Of a stretch of 64,000 nt of DNA, positions 32,811 to 43,529 are shown one piece after another. Position numbers and translations under genes: made by a program. The stretch is from Abelmoschus esculentus (Eukaryota; Streptophyta; Magnoliopsida; Malvales; Malvaceae). Position 1 is the first letter of the stretch. Each line of letters opens with the position of its first letter. The stretch covers positions 6,954,001 through 7,018,000 of the forward strand of contig JAUCBN010000036.1 of assembly GCA_035048815.1 (NCBI GenBank). The letters run 5' to 3'. The notes under the pieces are model-generated. The model was given only the letters and a program-made list of their open reading frames with translations, was not told the DNA's origin and searched no databases.

Positions 32811-33346
32811 CATCGACTAATCCATAAAGGTTTCAACGACTAAAAGGATGCATGTGATCGATTGTTATTCATCCTTGATTCACTCCGGGAAGTATCATCA
32901 AGATATAAATTTCATAATTCTCCAAGCTTAGGGATAAGAAGGAGACATACGAAGATGCTCTATCGAATTATGGAAAGATGAGTTACGACAAGGCATAACC
33001 CCCTAGACAGCCAAAGCGACCCTTAGTGTGACCCACCGCGACGGTAAGTCAACTCAATGCATTAATAAATAGATAATAAGTGCAACTGGACTCCCCACTT
33101 CAAAACATTCAACCTAACCTTACTTTTATCATTGATAATTTTATTCTTTATTTAGCTAGTTATTTAATTTATTTAATTATCCTCAATTCAACTTAAAATA
33201 TTTGTGTCTTTATTTTCCCAAGTTGCAGAATTAGACTGCAATCGAAGGTGATCCAGTCTCTATAGATTTGACAACCTTAAATATTATAATTTGATAAAAT
33301 AAGTGGAACGCTATGAATTAAACATAGGACTCTAAATCTCACATCA
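32811..33346 (+). repeat. At-D 3' LTR, right part
   Basis: Matches 6389-6939 of the At-D 5' LTR, for example GATCGATTGTTATTCAT in both, and ends CATCA before the ATTAG duplication. Confidence 0.8.
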
Positions 33347-33641
33347 ATTAGTATTGTTAAAGAGACCGAAAATATGATTTTTCCTTCATCTTGCATTTGC
33401 TCGAGCATGAAAGAAAGAAGTGTTCTTATAGCTATGGGCTAGCCAATTAGTACGAGCTCATTGAGCCCATTAAATTTCTTGAGCATATAGAATATTATCA
33501 TGCTGCTCTTTGCATCAACAAAACTTAATTCTTTCGAAGGTGACATGGTTGTGGACACTATTGTTGATGTTTTTATACAAAATATTATCCATTCGTTTAA
33601 TTTGGTACGTTGAATAGATTGCTAGGAGTCTAGGAAATGAA
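33347..33641. other. Host DNA right of At-D
   Basis: Continuation of the sequence that lay at 5555 before At-D inserted. I see no gene. Confidence 0.4.
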
Positions 33642-34078
33642 CTATTGTTTGGAGTTTACTTCGATTAGTTTAGTGGTATTTGACCAAGTTTCTTTGACTA
33701 AAGATAAACATTCACTATTATTTATCCAATAGTTTTCAAAACAAAATTGTTGTTTGATCCTTTGAAGTCTATAAACTCTTGTAGAATCAATATCCATTAG
33801 AATTGAACAATGATCAGAACGTGCTTCGAAGTATGAAGTGACTTTGAGTTGTTGAAATAAAAGAAGACAGTTAGAAGAAGCCAAGAATCTTTCTAGGCAT
33901 TCTAGAATTGTTGGAGTGTTTAAGCTTGATTTAGTCTATGTGAACAATCCTAATTTACGTTTACAATCAAATAATTCATTTCGTGAAAGACAATCCTTAA
34001 ATTTGTTTATTTAGGATCGAGTAGGATGACAACCATCTTGTTTTTCACTGTTATATAGTATTTCGTTAAAGTCATGTG
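33642..34078 (-). pseudogene. LINE relic: C-terminal half of AP endonuclease plus linker
   Basis: A fragment of the ORF2 of a plant L1-type non-LTR retrotransposon. Read in one frame from about 34078, it shows HDFNEILYNSEK (the GDFN catalytic segment with Gly replaced by His), then LECLERFLASSN (usual ERLDR), ARSDHCSILMDID (the SDH motif with the catalytic His) and CFENYWIN (usual FRFE-W linker). Stops interrupt at about 34012 (CGA-type codon region) and at about 33936 (Trp to TAG). The N-terminal endonuclease and the reverse transcriptase are absent. The enzyme would nick target DNA for target-primed reverse transcription; this piece is dead. Confidence 0.7.
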
Positions 34079-34779
34079 TTAAAACCCCATGTGTCTAGCG
34101 CATCTTAATAACGTTTGTACCCTTGGTTCGGGGCTTGGAGGCCATGATCTGGTCTTTTTAGGGAAGATGTTGGTTGTGCCACACCCTAGTTTCCTAAGAG
34201 GGACTTGGTTTAAGGGTAGGGTTATTGAAGGTGTCGTATAGGCTATGCCTGAGGTGTCAACTACGTTGCACCCTAGGTTGACGATCGTAATCGGTTTGAC
34301 CAAGCCTTTTAGTTTTGTGATGGTGATAAAATTTGCAATGAAGAGATGGATTTTTAGAGCTCATTTATCAGTTGTTGAGTACTTATAGGTTATGAAAATC
34401 TTTCCAATGTTTCCTAACTCCTTGCTTAACTCTTCCTTGTAGAGAAAGAGGTGAGAGGACCTTCAAAGGCTCTTGGGAAGGAAAATGTATAAGCTGGGTT
34501 GAAAAAGTATTTTTGATTATTGTAGCTTAAGGTTAGTACACCACTAACTCTCATATCATATTATATCTCATGAAATTAGGTTGCATTACTTGTGTATTGC
34601 TTGCTTCGATGTTAGTAGCTTAGAAGCCCTTTAATGGTGCATTGTGGCTTAGGATGGTTAATGGCGTAAAATTTGTAGGAACATAGTTTAAACTATTCCA
34701 ATAACATTTAAGAACGAATTGGGGATCAACCATATAGTTTGGGTAAGGATTCTTCGTGATTTTCAGTCCAAGACATGTA

Positions 34780-35158
34780 TTTTCCTGTAGGCGTATCGAT
34801 ACGAGTTAGGAGCATATCGATACTCTAGAGTAGAATTAGAGGGAAAATATAATGGGTATATTGGTATGATAACCCGTGTACCGATATCCCTTTCATATTT
34901 CAAATTAGTAGCATTTTTTGTTATAGATACACAAGGGCGTATCGAGACCATTGTTGAATTGGTTTACAATAGATAGACGTATCGGTACACTGTATAGATA
35001 TATCAATACGGGTACGAATCAATACCGATATTGGGGTTAGTCATGTCGGTGCAAGTAGGTGTCTTTGGTATCTTTGAAGGTAAAAATGTATCAGTACATG
35101 TTGGAGGCATACTGATACTGGATGATGTACTGATACACCATATAGGCGTATCGATACT
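34780..35158. repeat. GTATCGATAC-type motif array in solo-J
   Basis: Repeated GCGTATCGATAC and variants (ATCGGTAC, ACTGATAC, ACCGATAT) about every 20-50 bp; at least three exact TATCGATAC. At-B is inserted directly after the last of them. Confidence 0.65.
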
Positions 35159-36503
35159 TGATGAGTGCCTAAAAGGCAGTAATTTACTACCCTTCTCATG
35201 GTACTTTATGTATCTATTATACACCAACTTGAACTGAAATATGGACTCTTTGTGCAAATATTGGATATTCCGTTATCATTACTTACAAAGTTAATATTTA
35301 TAGAGAATACAGATATTATTACATATTCTGTACATGCAGAAATATCCAGGGCCGAAGCAGTAGTAAAGCAATGTTGAGGCCGAGGTAGAAGACAGGGCCG
35401 CGGCAGATCCAGAGTGGCAGCACCAACATCGGAGGCGCAATGGAAGATAAAAATATAGAGAATATTCTAAAAGATGCAGCGCACTAATTGGACCAGGCTA
35501 GCGCGCTAAAAGCTCAAGTCAAAGACCAAGCGGGAAAACCCTTCTAGAAGGCGGCAAACTTGGAAATATCAGATCCCTTGAAGAGGACTTGTTCCTTACT
35601 CCAAGTTGGAGTCTATTTAGGAAAGGTTTTCCCTAGGTTAAGACTATATATACCCTAGCCGGCCATATTATTTAGGGAGCCAATTTTTAGAGAAACCCTT
35701 CTCCCTAAGAATTGTCCTAACGATATTATGTTCTAAATTTCTTAGGGATAGGTGAAGGTTGTGGATATTAGTGAGAGGAGATTGATTCTTGTTTCTTTGT
35801 TCTTATGCAATAATAATATCAAAGTTTGTTTATCCTATTGTCGTTCTTTGTTCTTGCATTCAAGCTCGAGAGAGAAGTTTGTAAATAATATATTTATCTA
35901 GCATCGAAAGGTGTAGATTCACGAAAGGGATAAGTACGATGTTATAGACACTAACTCGACCTAGAGATAGGTTAAAAGTTTTAGCAGCTAAAAGAAGTGT
36001 TGGATTGGTTGATGGTTATCGTTGATTTACGCCGAGAGGTATCATCTAGGACCAGTCATCAATAACACTCTGACTTAGAGATAAGCGGAGTTAACTACAA
36101 ACACTTTGTTGAACTTTGATGGCTCTACCCAAGAGCAAGAGATTGTCGCGGTAGAGAACACCAATGCTGCCGAGGCTGTATCTGCAGTACTGTCGAAGTA
36201 GTGTTGTGTGATTGCATTGGACAAGAAGAAGATCAATTGAATCCATTAATTGACGCAGCTGAATCCTACCCACTTTCTTTATATCGTTCTCACCCTTTTA
36301 TTTTATGTTTTGTTATTTACTTATTTAGTTAGTTAAACAAATCTACTTATCTGTGTTTTTACTTTATTTTACAGGAGTAAGGGAACAAGGGGAGACATAT
36401 TAAGTATACCAATCCCTGTAGAGACAATACACGATATACTTATCACTTTATTACTTGGCGACGTGTGCACTTGCACTCAATTGCGCTTTTATTACACGCA
36501 TCA
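35159..36503 (+). repeat. At-B 5' LTR
   Basis: 1345 bp, TGATGAG to ACGCATCA. TATA box TATATATA at 35645-35652. Confidence 0.9.
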
Positions 36504-36544
36504 GTACTCGCTAGGCAATTTGTCCAAAAATTAGTGTTTGAATT
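36504..36544 (+). repeat. Misplaced copy of the At-B 3' flank
   Basis: GTACTCGCTAGGCAATTTGT and the following 21 bases repeat 42462-42502 with two differences. It lies between the 5' LTR and gag, where the primer site should be. Confidence 0.85.
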
Positions 36545-38246
36545 AGATACATCTAGTTCGGTGGTAGCACAATTGGCTTCTCTAACGAAGATGGTTCAGC
36601 ATATGCTAACCCAGAGAAACATACATGAGGTTAAGGCAGTTAACTCATCGGATTATATGCAAGATGAGGAAACCAACCTATATGTTGGATACTATAACAG
36701 AAACAATCCAAAGATGTCCAATAACTATAACCCATCCTGGAAAAGGCATCCAAACTTTTCATGGAGTAACCCTAACAATGCCTTAAATCCAATTAACCAA
36801 GCCCCTGGATTCCAGCAGCAAAGCCAGAACTTGCCGCAGCAGCACACTCAGCAGCCCATGCCATAGCAGTAGGTACAACAGCAACAGTTTCTGAATACAT
36901 TGGCAGAGTCTGTCATGGCTTTTATGACAAAGACTGATGCTTACATGACTGAGAATAGCCGCTTCATGAAGCGTACTGTTGACTTTCATGAACCGAACTG
37001 AGATGAGATTACAGAACTAGGAGGCTGCAATTAAATCCTTAGAAACCCAAGTTGGTCAATTTGCCCAACAACAAAACACTCGACCACCAAGGGGTTTACC
37101 TAGCAATACTGAAGTTGCTAAGGTGTTAGGCCACGAGCAATGCAAGGTAATTACAACAAGAAGTGGCCTACAGTTAAAAGATAAAGAAGGGACCTCAACC
37201 GATAGAGTCCAACCAGAAAAGCAACATCATAAGGACTCAAAGCTGAGCAGGATCCTGTCGAAAGCACTGCCACGGCAGCAGAACCAACAGTATCAGAACC
37301 ACCTGCCGAGGCAACTACAGATAAGTTCACCCCACGTATTAAACTCAATATCCAAGGAAACTTGGAGGACATAAGACCATCACCTCCTTTCTCGCGGAGG
37401 TTAAAGAAGCACAAACAGTACCACAAATTTTAGAAATTCCTAAACATATTGAAGCAGGTCCATATCAACTTGCCACTAGTTAAGGCTATTGAACAAATGC
37501 CCAACTATGCCAAGTTCATAAAGAACATAGTATCCAAACGACGAAGGCTAGGGGAATTTGAAACGGTGGCAGCCACTGAAGGTTGCATGGCCATGTTGCA
37601 TAATCGCATGCCGCCAAAGCTAAAGGATACATGATGCTTCACAATCCCCTGTGCGATTGGGGATGGTTATAAAGGAAAGGCCCTATGCGACTTGGGAGCA
37701 AGTATCAACCTTATGCCCAAATCAGTTTTTCAAAAACTTGGAATAGGACGGGCAAAACCAACAACAATACTGCTCCAACTTGCGGACCGGTCCTATGTAC
37801 ATCCTGAAGGCAAAATTGAGGATATTCTGGTGAAGGTCGACAAGTTTATATTTCTTGCTGACTTTCTTGTCCTTGATTGTGAGGCCAACGAAAATACACC
37901 AATCATATTGGGTCGACCTTTCTTTGCTACTGGACGCACCATCATCGATGTGGAAAATGGCGAGCTCACAATGCGGATAAACGATCAACAAGTCAAGTTG
38001 AACGCCTTCCACAATCTTACAAATTCAAACGCTCCAGCAGAATGTAAGGCTCTCCACACACCAAATCAGGGTACTAAAACATCCTACCTGGGCAGCACGC
38101 TCGGCAGACTGTTCGGTAAGCGAATAAAACCCAAAGCAGAAGTCGAATGCACTAAAGGGACTGGACAGCTCACAAAGAAAGATACGGGCCAGAAAGAGAT
38201 AATGAAAGTGGGAGATGCATTCACATGTACTCCACAAGTAACATAA
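36541..38246 (+). pseudogene. At-B gag-protease, 5' part missing
   Basis: Begins in the middle of gag (ELDTSSSVVAQLASLTKMVQ) because the first about 850 bp of the internal region are gone. Stops at about 36862-36870 and 37017 coincide with those of At-A. A 1-nt deletion near 37245 shifts the frame, and a GGA to TGA change stops it at 37632. The protease half is open from 37692 to 38246 and keeps the catalytic Asp just before it (GCGACTTGGGAGCAAG, ALCDLGAS) and IILGRPFFATGRT at about 37905. The frame ends at VGDAFTCTPQVT, TAA at 38244, exactly as in At-A. Confidence 0.85.
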
Positions 38247-38688
38247 TCTATTCCCTTCAATTTTAGTTATTATATTAGGATTAGTTTATATATATTCTTA
38301 TTTTCAGTATTATGTTTTATTTTTAGTATTTTTATATTTTTAGAATAAATAAAGCAACGAATACAGAAAAATTATGCCACAGCAGGAAGTCTGCTGCCGT
38401 GGTAGTGCACTGTGTCAGAGCCGCAGAATTCCTAACGGGCAAAAACAGTGTAACGGTTCTCTACCGAGAAATCCGCCTGCGGCAGTAACTGTGCATCAAG
38501 GCAGTAAATGCCTAACGACTACTTTTTAACAGTCATATTTTTACAGCCTATATAAGCAGATTCATTACTGTGCATTATTTACTCTTGCATTCTTGCTACT
38601 TTTGCTTTCTTGAACACTCTTGCTCTCACTATTTTTCCAATCTCTTGAAATTTTTAGAACTCTCTCTACTTTTACTTTTTAACAATCA
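38247..38688 (+). other. At-B inter-ORF region
   Basis: Non-coding and conserved with At-A and At-C; includes the imperfect inverted repeat around 38378-38403 and a TATA box (TATATAAG, 38549-38556) 133 bp before the ORF2 ATG. Confidence 0.55.
38549..38556 (+). promoter_or_regulatory. At-B internal TATA box before ORF2
   Basis: TATATAAG in the context CCTATATAAGCAGA, shared with At-A. Confidence 0.55.
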
Positions 38689-40206
38689 ATGGCTTCTTAC
38701 ACAAGATTCACCTCAGCCACTGTTGCTGACCGATTTAACCGCTCATTCGTTGCTCGGTAATTATGGGAAGAACAAGGATTTCAACAGACCAATGAGATAT
38801 ATTTCGGCATTGAATCATACTTGTTTAACAAGATTCAGTATCAAGATTGAGAGACATTCTGCCTACAGCCTCCACCGGCGAACACCACAATTGTGAGAGA
38901 ATTTTACGCACATGGGCCAAGCAAGGACAACCTCTTTATCCACTGCCGAGGCAAGCATGTGCAACTTGATGCCAAAGTCATCAATGAATTTTATGGTCTC
39001 ACACTCACATGAGATGTTCATACCAAATTCGTAGACGGCATCACCACTCAAGACTATGAAAAGATTAAAGATGAGCTGTGTTACAGCAACACCTCATGGG
39101 AAACCGATGCCCAGAAGGGTTCAGTAACAAGGCAGAGTTTAATACCCGAGGCCAAGATGTGGTATACCTTTGTCAAAAAACGACTTATCCCAACTTCTCA
39201 TAACAACACAGTGGATCGTAAAAGACTAGTGTTGATCCAGTCTATCATAAAGAAGAGAAGCATCAACATTGGAGAGATCATTCTTCACGAAATTCATGAA
39301 TATGGTAAGAAGGAACACAGACCGCTTTATTTCTCATGTTTAATCTATGCCTTGTGCATTAATGCAAGAGTTCTGGTCGAAGATACAGATGAATATACGC
39401 CAACTCGACAGGGATGGATAAGAGATTTCTGCCACCGAGTTATGCAGATTACGCATGCAGAACCTGTCTAGGCAACACCGCAGCAGTTTATTGCTGACTT
39501 CACCACCGAAGGATAGTATTTAATAGAAGCACCAGCCTCTGCCGAGCCAACTACTGCAACAGACCCATACCAAGAAATTTTGCAAAGGATGACAGCCATG
39601 GACCTTCGCCAACAACGCTACATGGAGTACCAGCGCGACTTTAACACATGTATAGCCAACATGATGATGCAAAGCTTCCCACATCAAGGGGCGCAGTTCC
39701 TCGAATTCCCATCCAACATATTTGTTATTGTCTCCCCTTACACTGAGACAACACTTACCCTAGGGCCGCAACCATTTTTTCAGCCACAACCGCATCAATA
39801 GTTTCATGCTGCCGGACCTTCCAGGCCAACAAGGTCTACCGGAGTATCATCTACCAGCCAAAGGCCATCCAAGAGGTGAGCTGTCTTTAACTCTTCCCAA
39901 AGGGAACCAATCCCGATGCCATACGCTGTCTTGCGAGATTGATGAATACCACAGTTCGTCCCAGAATCAGCAATACCCACTATCACGGCAGGGGGCGAAA
40001 CAGAAATTATGGACACAGATAATATGGACGAGGTGGAAGAAGGGGATGAGGTTACGACACCAACGCACCACACACCGCCCAGTAGAGGTCAGCCGCATCG
40101 ACAGGCCAAACAACAGCAATCTCCAGCGCAAGGATCCAGACGAAAGGCATCAGTAGCAAGGCCTAGGAGAATGCTCTGTACAAGCAGTTCCTCGGAGTCA
40201 TTATAA
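38689..40206 (+). pseudogene. At-B ORF2
   Basis: ATG at 38689 (MASYTRFTSATVADRF), stop TAA at 40204-40206. Early stops at about 38758, 38850 (Trp to TGA) and 39010. The largest open part is 39157-39471 with RRLIPTSHNNTVDRKRL-type and GKKEHRPLYFSCLIYALC segments. Stops at 39469, 39514 and 39800 are each CAG in At-C and TAG here. The acidic end VEEGDEVTTPTHHTPPS is kept. Same protein type as in At-A and At-C, function unknown. Confidence 0.75.
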
Positions 40207-40291
40207 ATATTTCATTAACTGTTTTTGTCTATTTCCATATTTTAATTGTTGTTTGCCTTATATTTTGAGCATTGAGGATAATACTCAGTTT

Positions 40292-40307
40292 GAGTTTGGG
40301 AGAGATT
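40292..40307 (+). other. At-B internal polypurine-like site
   Basis: GAGTTTGGGAGAGATT shortly after ORF2, preceded by ATTGAGGATAAT; the 3' tract is preceded by TTTGAGGATAAG. Confidence 0.5.
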
Positions 40308-40665
40308 ATAGGTGCAGAAGCACTGCCGAGGCTACCAACTGCCGCGACAATACCATGAAAAAAAGGGAGTAATTTTTTTTTTCTGAAATTTTTTACAATA
40401 TTCTCTTTTCTTGAATTACTGTTTGTAATCTTGCACTTCCCTACATCAGCTTTGTTTTAGTTTACTCCTTTAAGGCTATAGAAATCTTTCTCCTAACCAT
40501 GGCCAAGTTCTGTTTTGAAGGGATAACCATAGGATACTCATGGAATAAAACTTAGAAGCTTGCTTTAGGGTTAGAAAGAAAATAAACACTTTTTGGACTT
40601 GTTTGATTTAGGAATTCTTTTAATAAACTTAGGTGATAAAGACTTAGAACTTGTTGGAAAAATAA

Positions 40666-40824
40666 CTAGAGGTGTCTATCACTGGCTCTAGTTTTGCTCT
40701 CCTTCGTGCTAGAGGTGCCCGAAACTGGCTTTAGTATGCTAAATAGGTGGTTAATAAAGAAAAAAAGAAGCAAAAGAAGAAAATAGAAAATGTATATCTT
40801 GAGGTGCCCGAAATTGGCTCAAGA
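40666..40824 (+). other. At-B triplet of short hairpins (candidate RNA element)
   Basis: Hairpin 1: CTAGAG 40666-40671 with CTCTAG 40686-40691, extendable to 8 pairs (AACTAGAG/CTCTAGTT). Hairpin 2: CTAGAG 40709-40714 with CTTTAG 40729-40734 (one G-U pair). Hairpin 3: TCTTGAG 40797-40803 with CTCAAGA 40818-40824. All loops are 14 nt. Confidence 0.7.
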
Positions 40825-41099
40825 CTTGTTGTTTTAAGGAGACAGCTTTAGTCCAAATTCTATTTGTCTTGAACTTAGAGTTTATCTAAGAAAGCCTTGA
40901 AATCAACCTTGTCCATAAAACGCACACACTCACCTAGCCTTATAGCTTGTTTCTTAGTAAAAGTCCTTGGGTAAACTAGTGGCTAAAACGGAAATATAGA
41001 CATGACTATAGTGGGGAGAATAGATGGAAAAGTAAGACCAAAGGGGAGTAAGGTTCGGCAATTTCATGTTTTGCATTGTTTGAGGATAAGAAATAGTTC

Positions 41100-41114
41100 G
41101 AGTTTGAGGGTATT
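41100..41114 (+). other. At-B 3' polypurine tract
   Basis: GAGTTTGAGGGTATT against the 3' LTR; one change from At-A. Confidence 0.82.
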
Positions 41115-42461
41115 TGATGAGTTCCTAAAAGGCAGTAATTTACTACCCTTTTCATGGTACTTTATGCATCTATTATAAACCAACTTGAACTAAAATATGG
41201 ACTCTTTGCGCAAATATTGGATATTCCGTTATCATTACTTACAAAGTCAATATTTATAGAGAATGCAGATATTATTACATATTTTGTACATGCAGGAATA
41301 TCTAGGGCCGAAGCAGCAGTGAAGCAATATTGAGGTCGAGGTAGAAGATAGGGCCGCGGTAGAATCCAGAGTGGCAGTACCAACATCAGAGGCTCAATGG
41401 AAGATAAAAATATCGAGAATATTCTAAAAAATACAGCGCACCAATTGGACCAGGCTAGCGCGCTAAAAGCCAAAGTCAAAGACCTAGTGGGAAAACCCTT
41501 CTAGAAGGCGGCAAACTTGGAAATATCAGATCCCTTGAAGAAGACTTATTCCTTACTCCAAGTTGGAGTCTATTTAGAAAAGGTTTGCCCTACGTTAAGA
41601 CTATATATACCCTAGCCGACCACATTGTTTAGGGAGCCAATTTTTAGAGAAACCCTTCTCCCTAAGAATTGTACCTAACGATATTATGTTCTAAATTTCT
41701 TAGGGATAGGTGAAGGTTGTAGATATTAGTGAGAGGAGATTGATTCTTGTTTCTTTGTTCTTATGCAATAATAATATCAAAGTTTTCTTATCCTATTTTC
41801 ATTCTTTGTTCTTACATTCAAGCTCGAGAGAGAAGTTTGTAACTAATATATTTATCTAGCATCAAGAGGTGTAGATTCACAAAAGGGATAAGTACGGTGT
41901 TGTAGACACTAACTCGGCCTAGAGACAGGTTAAGAGTTTTAGCAGCTAAAAGAAGTGTTGGATTGGTTGGTGGTTATCGTTGATTTACGCTGAGAGGTAT
42001 CATCAAGGACCAGTCATCAACAACACTCTGACTTAGAGATAAACGGAGTCAACTACGGACACTTTGCTGAACTTTGATACCTCTGGGCAAGAGCAAGAGA
42101 TTGTCACGGCAGAGAACACCAATGCTGCTGAGGCTGTATCTGCAGTACTATCGAAGCAGTGTTGTGTGATTGCATTAGACAAGAAGAAGATCAATCGAAT
42201 CCACTAATTGACGCAGCTGGATTCTACCCACTTTCTGTATATCGTTCTCACCCTTTTATTTTATGTTTTGTTATTTACTTATTTAGTTAGTTAAACAAAT
42301 CTACTTATCTGTGTTTTTACTTTATTTTACAGGAGCAAGGGAACAAGGGGAGACATATTAAGTATATCAATCCCTGTGGTTACGATACACGATATACTTA
42401 TCACTTTATTACTTGGCGACATGTACACTTGCACTCAATTGCGCTTTTATTACACACATCA
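41115..42461 (+). repeat. At-B 3' LTR
   Basis: 1347 bp, TGATGAG to ACACATCA. TATATATA at 41602-41609. Roughly 20 differences from the 5' LTR in the first 250 bp by eye. Confidence 0.9.
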
Positions 42462-42839
42462 GTACTCGCTAGGCAATCTGTCCAAAAATTAGTGTTTGAG
42501 TTTTAGGGCTTTATAATTTGTGATAATGGGTTCTAAGAGTCCCTTATGGTGCAAAATAAATGGTAAAACTGAGAAACTGATAATTTAACCCCGAATATGA
42601 GAAATATGACTAAAGACTCAATAAGCTTTGGGTGGTTTAAATGGATGATAGAAACCATAGAGATCCTTGGTGGTTTTTTATGCTATATTTTTATCTAGGC
42701 CTTGTTGTGTGCTGATAGGTTGCTTAACTAGTTAAACCTTTGTTTGATGGGAATCTAGATACTCAAGAAATAGTGTTACAACACCATGTAGACATCTCAA
42801 ATGGAAGATCTGATGTTGTGTGGATGCTAAACTCATTTG

Positions 42840-42995
42840 AATATACTTGATGTGACATTCCCGAGCATGGGATTTGGAGGATCCCGATACTGTGTGGACA
42901 CGAGCCTGAATCCCTGAGTGTAGGATTCTAATGCTATGTGGATGCGACTTCAGTCGTAGTGTAGGATCCCGATGCTGTATGGATGCGAGCCTCAC
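42840..42995. repeat. Short tandem repeat in solo-J
   Basis: About three imperfect units of 45-60 bp sharing GGATCCCGATGCTGT then GGATGCGAGCC. The minus-strand reading frame across it is a by-product. Confidence 0.5.
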
Positions 42996-43529
42996 TACTT
43001 TGTGCTTGATTTAGCTATGTATATGATGTGTGCGATAGTATACATTCATGATGTCATGTGTTTAAGCGATTGTGGTACCACCATCATACCATGCATGATA
43101 TCACATGTGCTGCATTGCTTTATCATGATATGCGCGAAAAATGGTTGAGTGACGGTATATCCACTAAGCTTTTGTAGCTCAACATTTGGAATGTGTTTCC
43201 GTCCGCAGGTTAGGTGACGGCGTGGACCATAAGAGCACCATCATGGTTGGATTTTCAGCATTGACTCGGTGTCATAGTATAAATTACTTGATGTAATGGT
43301 TAGACCCTGTATTGTAATTTGTAACTATATTTGATATTTTAATTGTGTCAAATGCTTTTTAGACGGTTGTATTTATTTGGAGCTCTTTTATACTATTTTG
43401 AATTATGTTAGATTTTATATCTTTGAAATGGATGAACTCTTATTGGATTTGAATGTGTTAAATGAGTTTTAAAGCGAAATTTTGTAATACGGGTCAATGT
43501 GATATTTGGGTCGAGGATGTTACATGCAA

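Larger units (their letters stand above)
5561..33346 (+). mobile_element. At-D: old Athila-like LTR retrotransposon, outermost of the nest
   Basis: The ends are defined by a perfect 5-bp target duplication, ATTAG at 5556-5560 and 33347-33351. The element begins TGATGAG, like the LTRs of At-A and At-B, and ends CATCA. Order inside: 5' LTR (5561-6939), tRNA-Asp-type primer site (6944-6960), decayed gag (7050-8792), inserted At-C (8793-16485), ORF2 tail (16486-16881), internal polypurine-like site (17125-17141), hairpins (17473-17579), then a 3' LTR that lacks its start and is split by Cop-E (17591-18307 and 32811-33346). The protease-to-ORF2 middle is missing. It is clearly diverged in sequence from At-A/B/C but built on the same plan, so it is an older subfamily. 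Confidence 0.85.
35159..42461 (+). mobile_element. At-B: rearranged RT-less Athila-like element
   Basis: LTRs 35159-36503 and 41115-42461. Flanks are ATACT (35154-35158) and GTACT (42462-42466), a target duplication with one change. After the 5' LTR there is no primer site and no 5' gag; instead a 41-bp copy of the 3' flank (36504-36544) leads straight into mid-gag. The rest is standard: gag-protease to 38246, TATA box, ORF2 38689-40206, internal polypurine site, three hairpins, polypurine tract 41100-41114. Confidence 0.88.
34339..43524 (-). mobile_element. Solo-J: solo LTR split by At-B
   Basis: A 1.9 kb LTR in two parts (34339-35158 and 42462-43524) bounded by the 5-bp duplication TGCAA (34334-34338 and 43525-43529). 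Its right end read on the minus strand, TGTAACATCCTCGACCC, is the typical start of a Tekay/Del-type LTR, which sets the orientation. There is no internal region, so it is a solo LTR left by LTR-LTR recombination. Confidence 0.65.

Noticed and set aside
34079..34303. 74-residue minus-strand frame next to the LINE relic
   Set aside because: It might be part of LINE ORF1, but I see no diagnostic motif.
37722..38012. Minus-strand frame of 96 residues (also 13214-13516 plus)
   Set aside because: Exact antisense of the protease coding region in At-B and At-C; it recurs only because the protease does.
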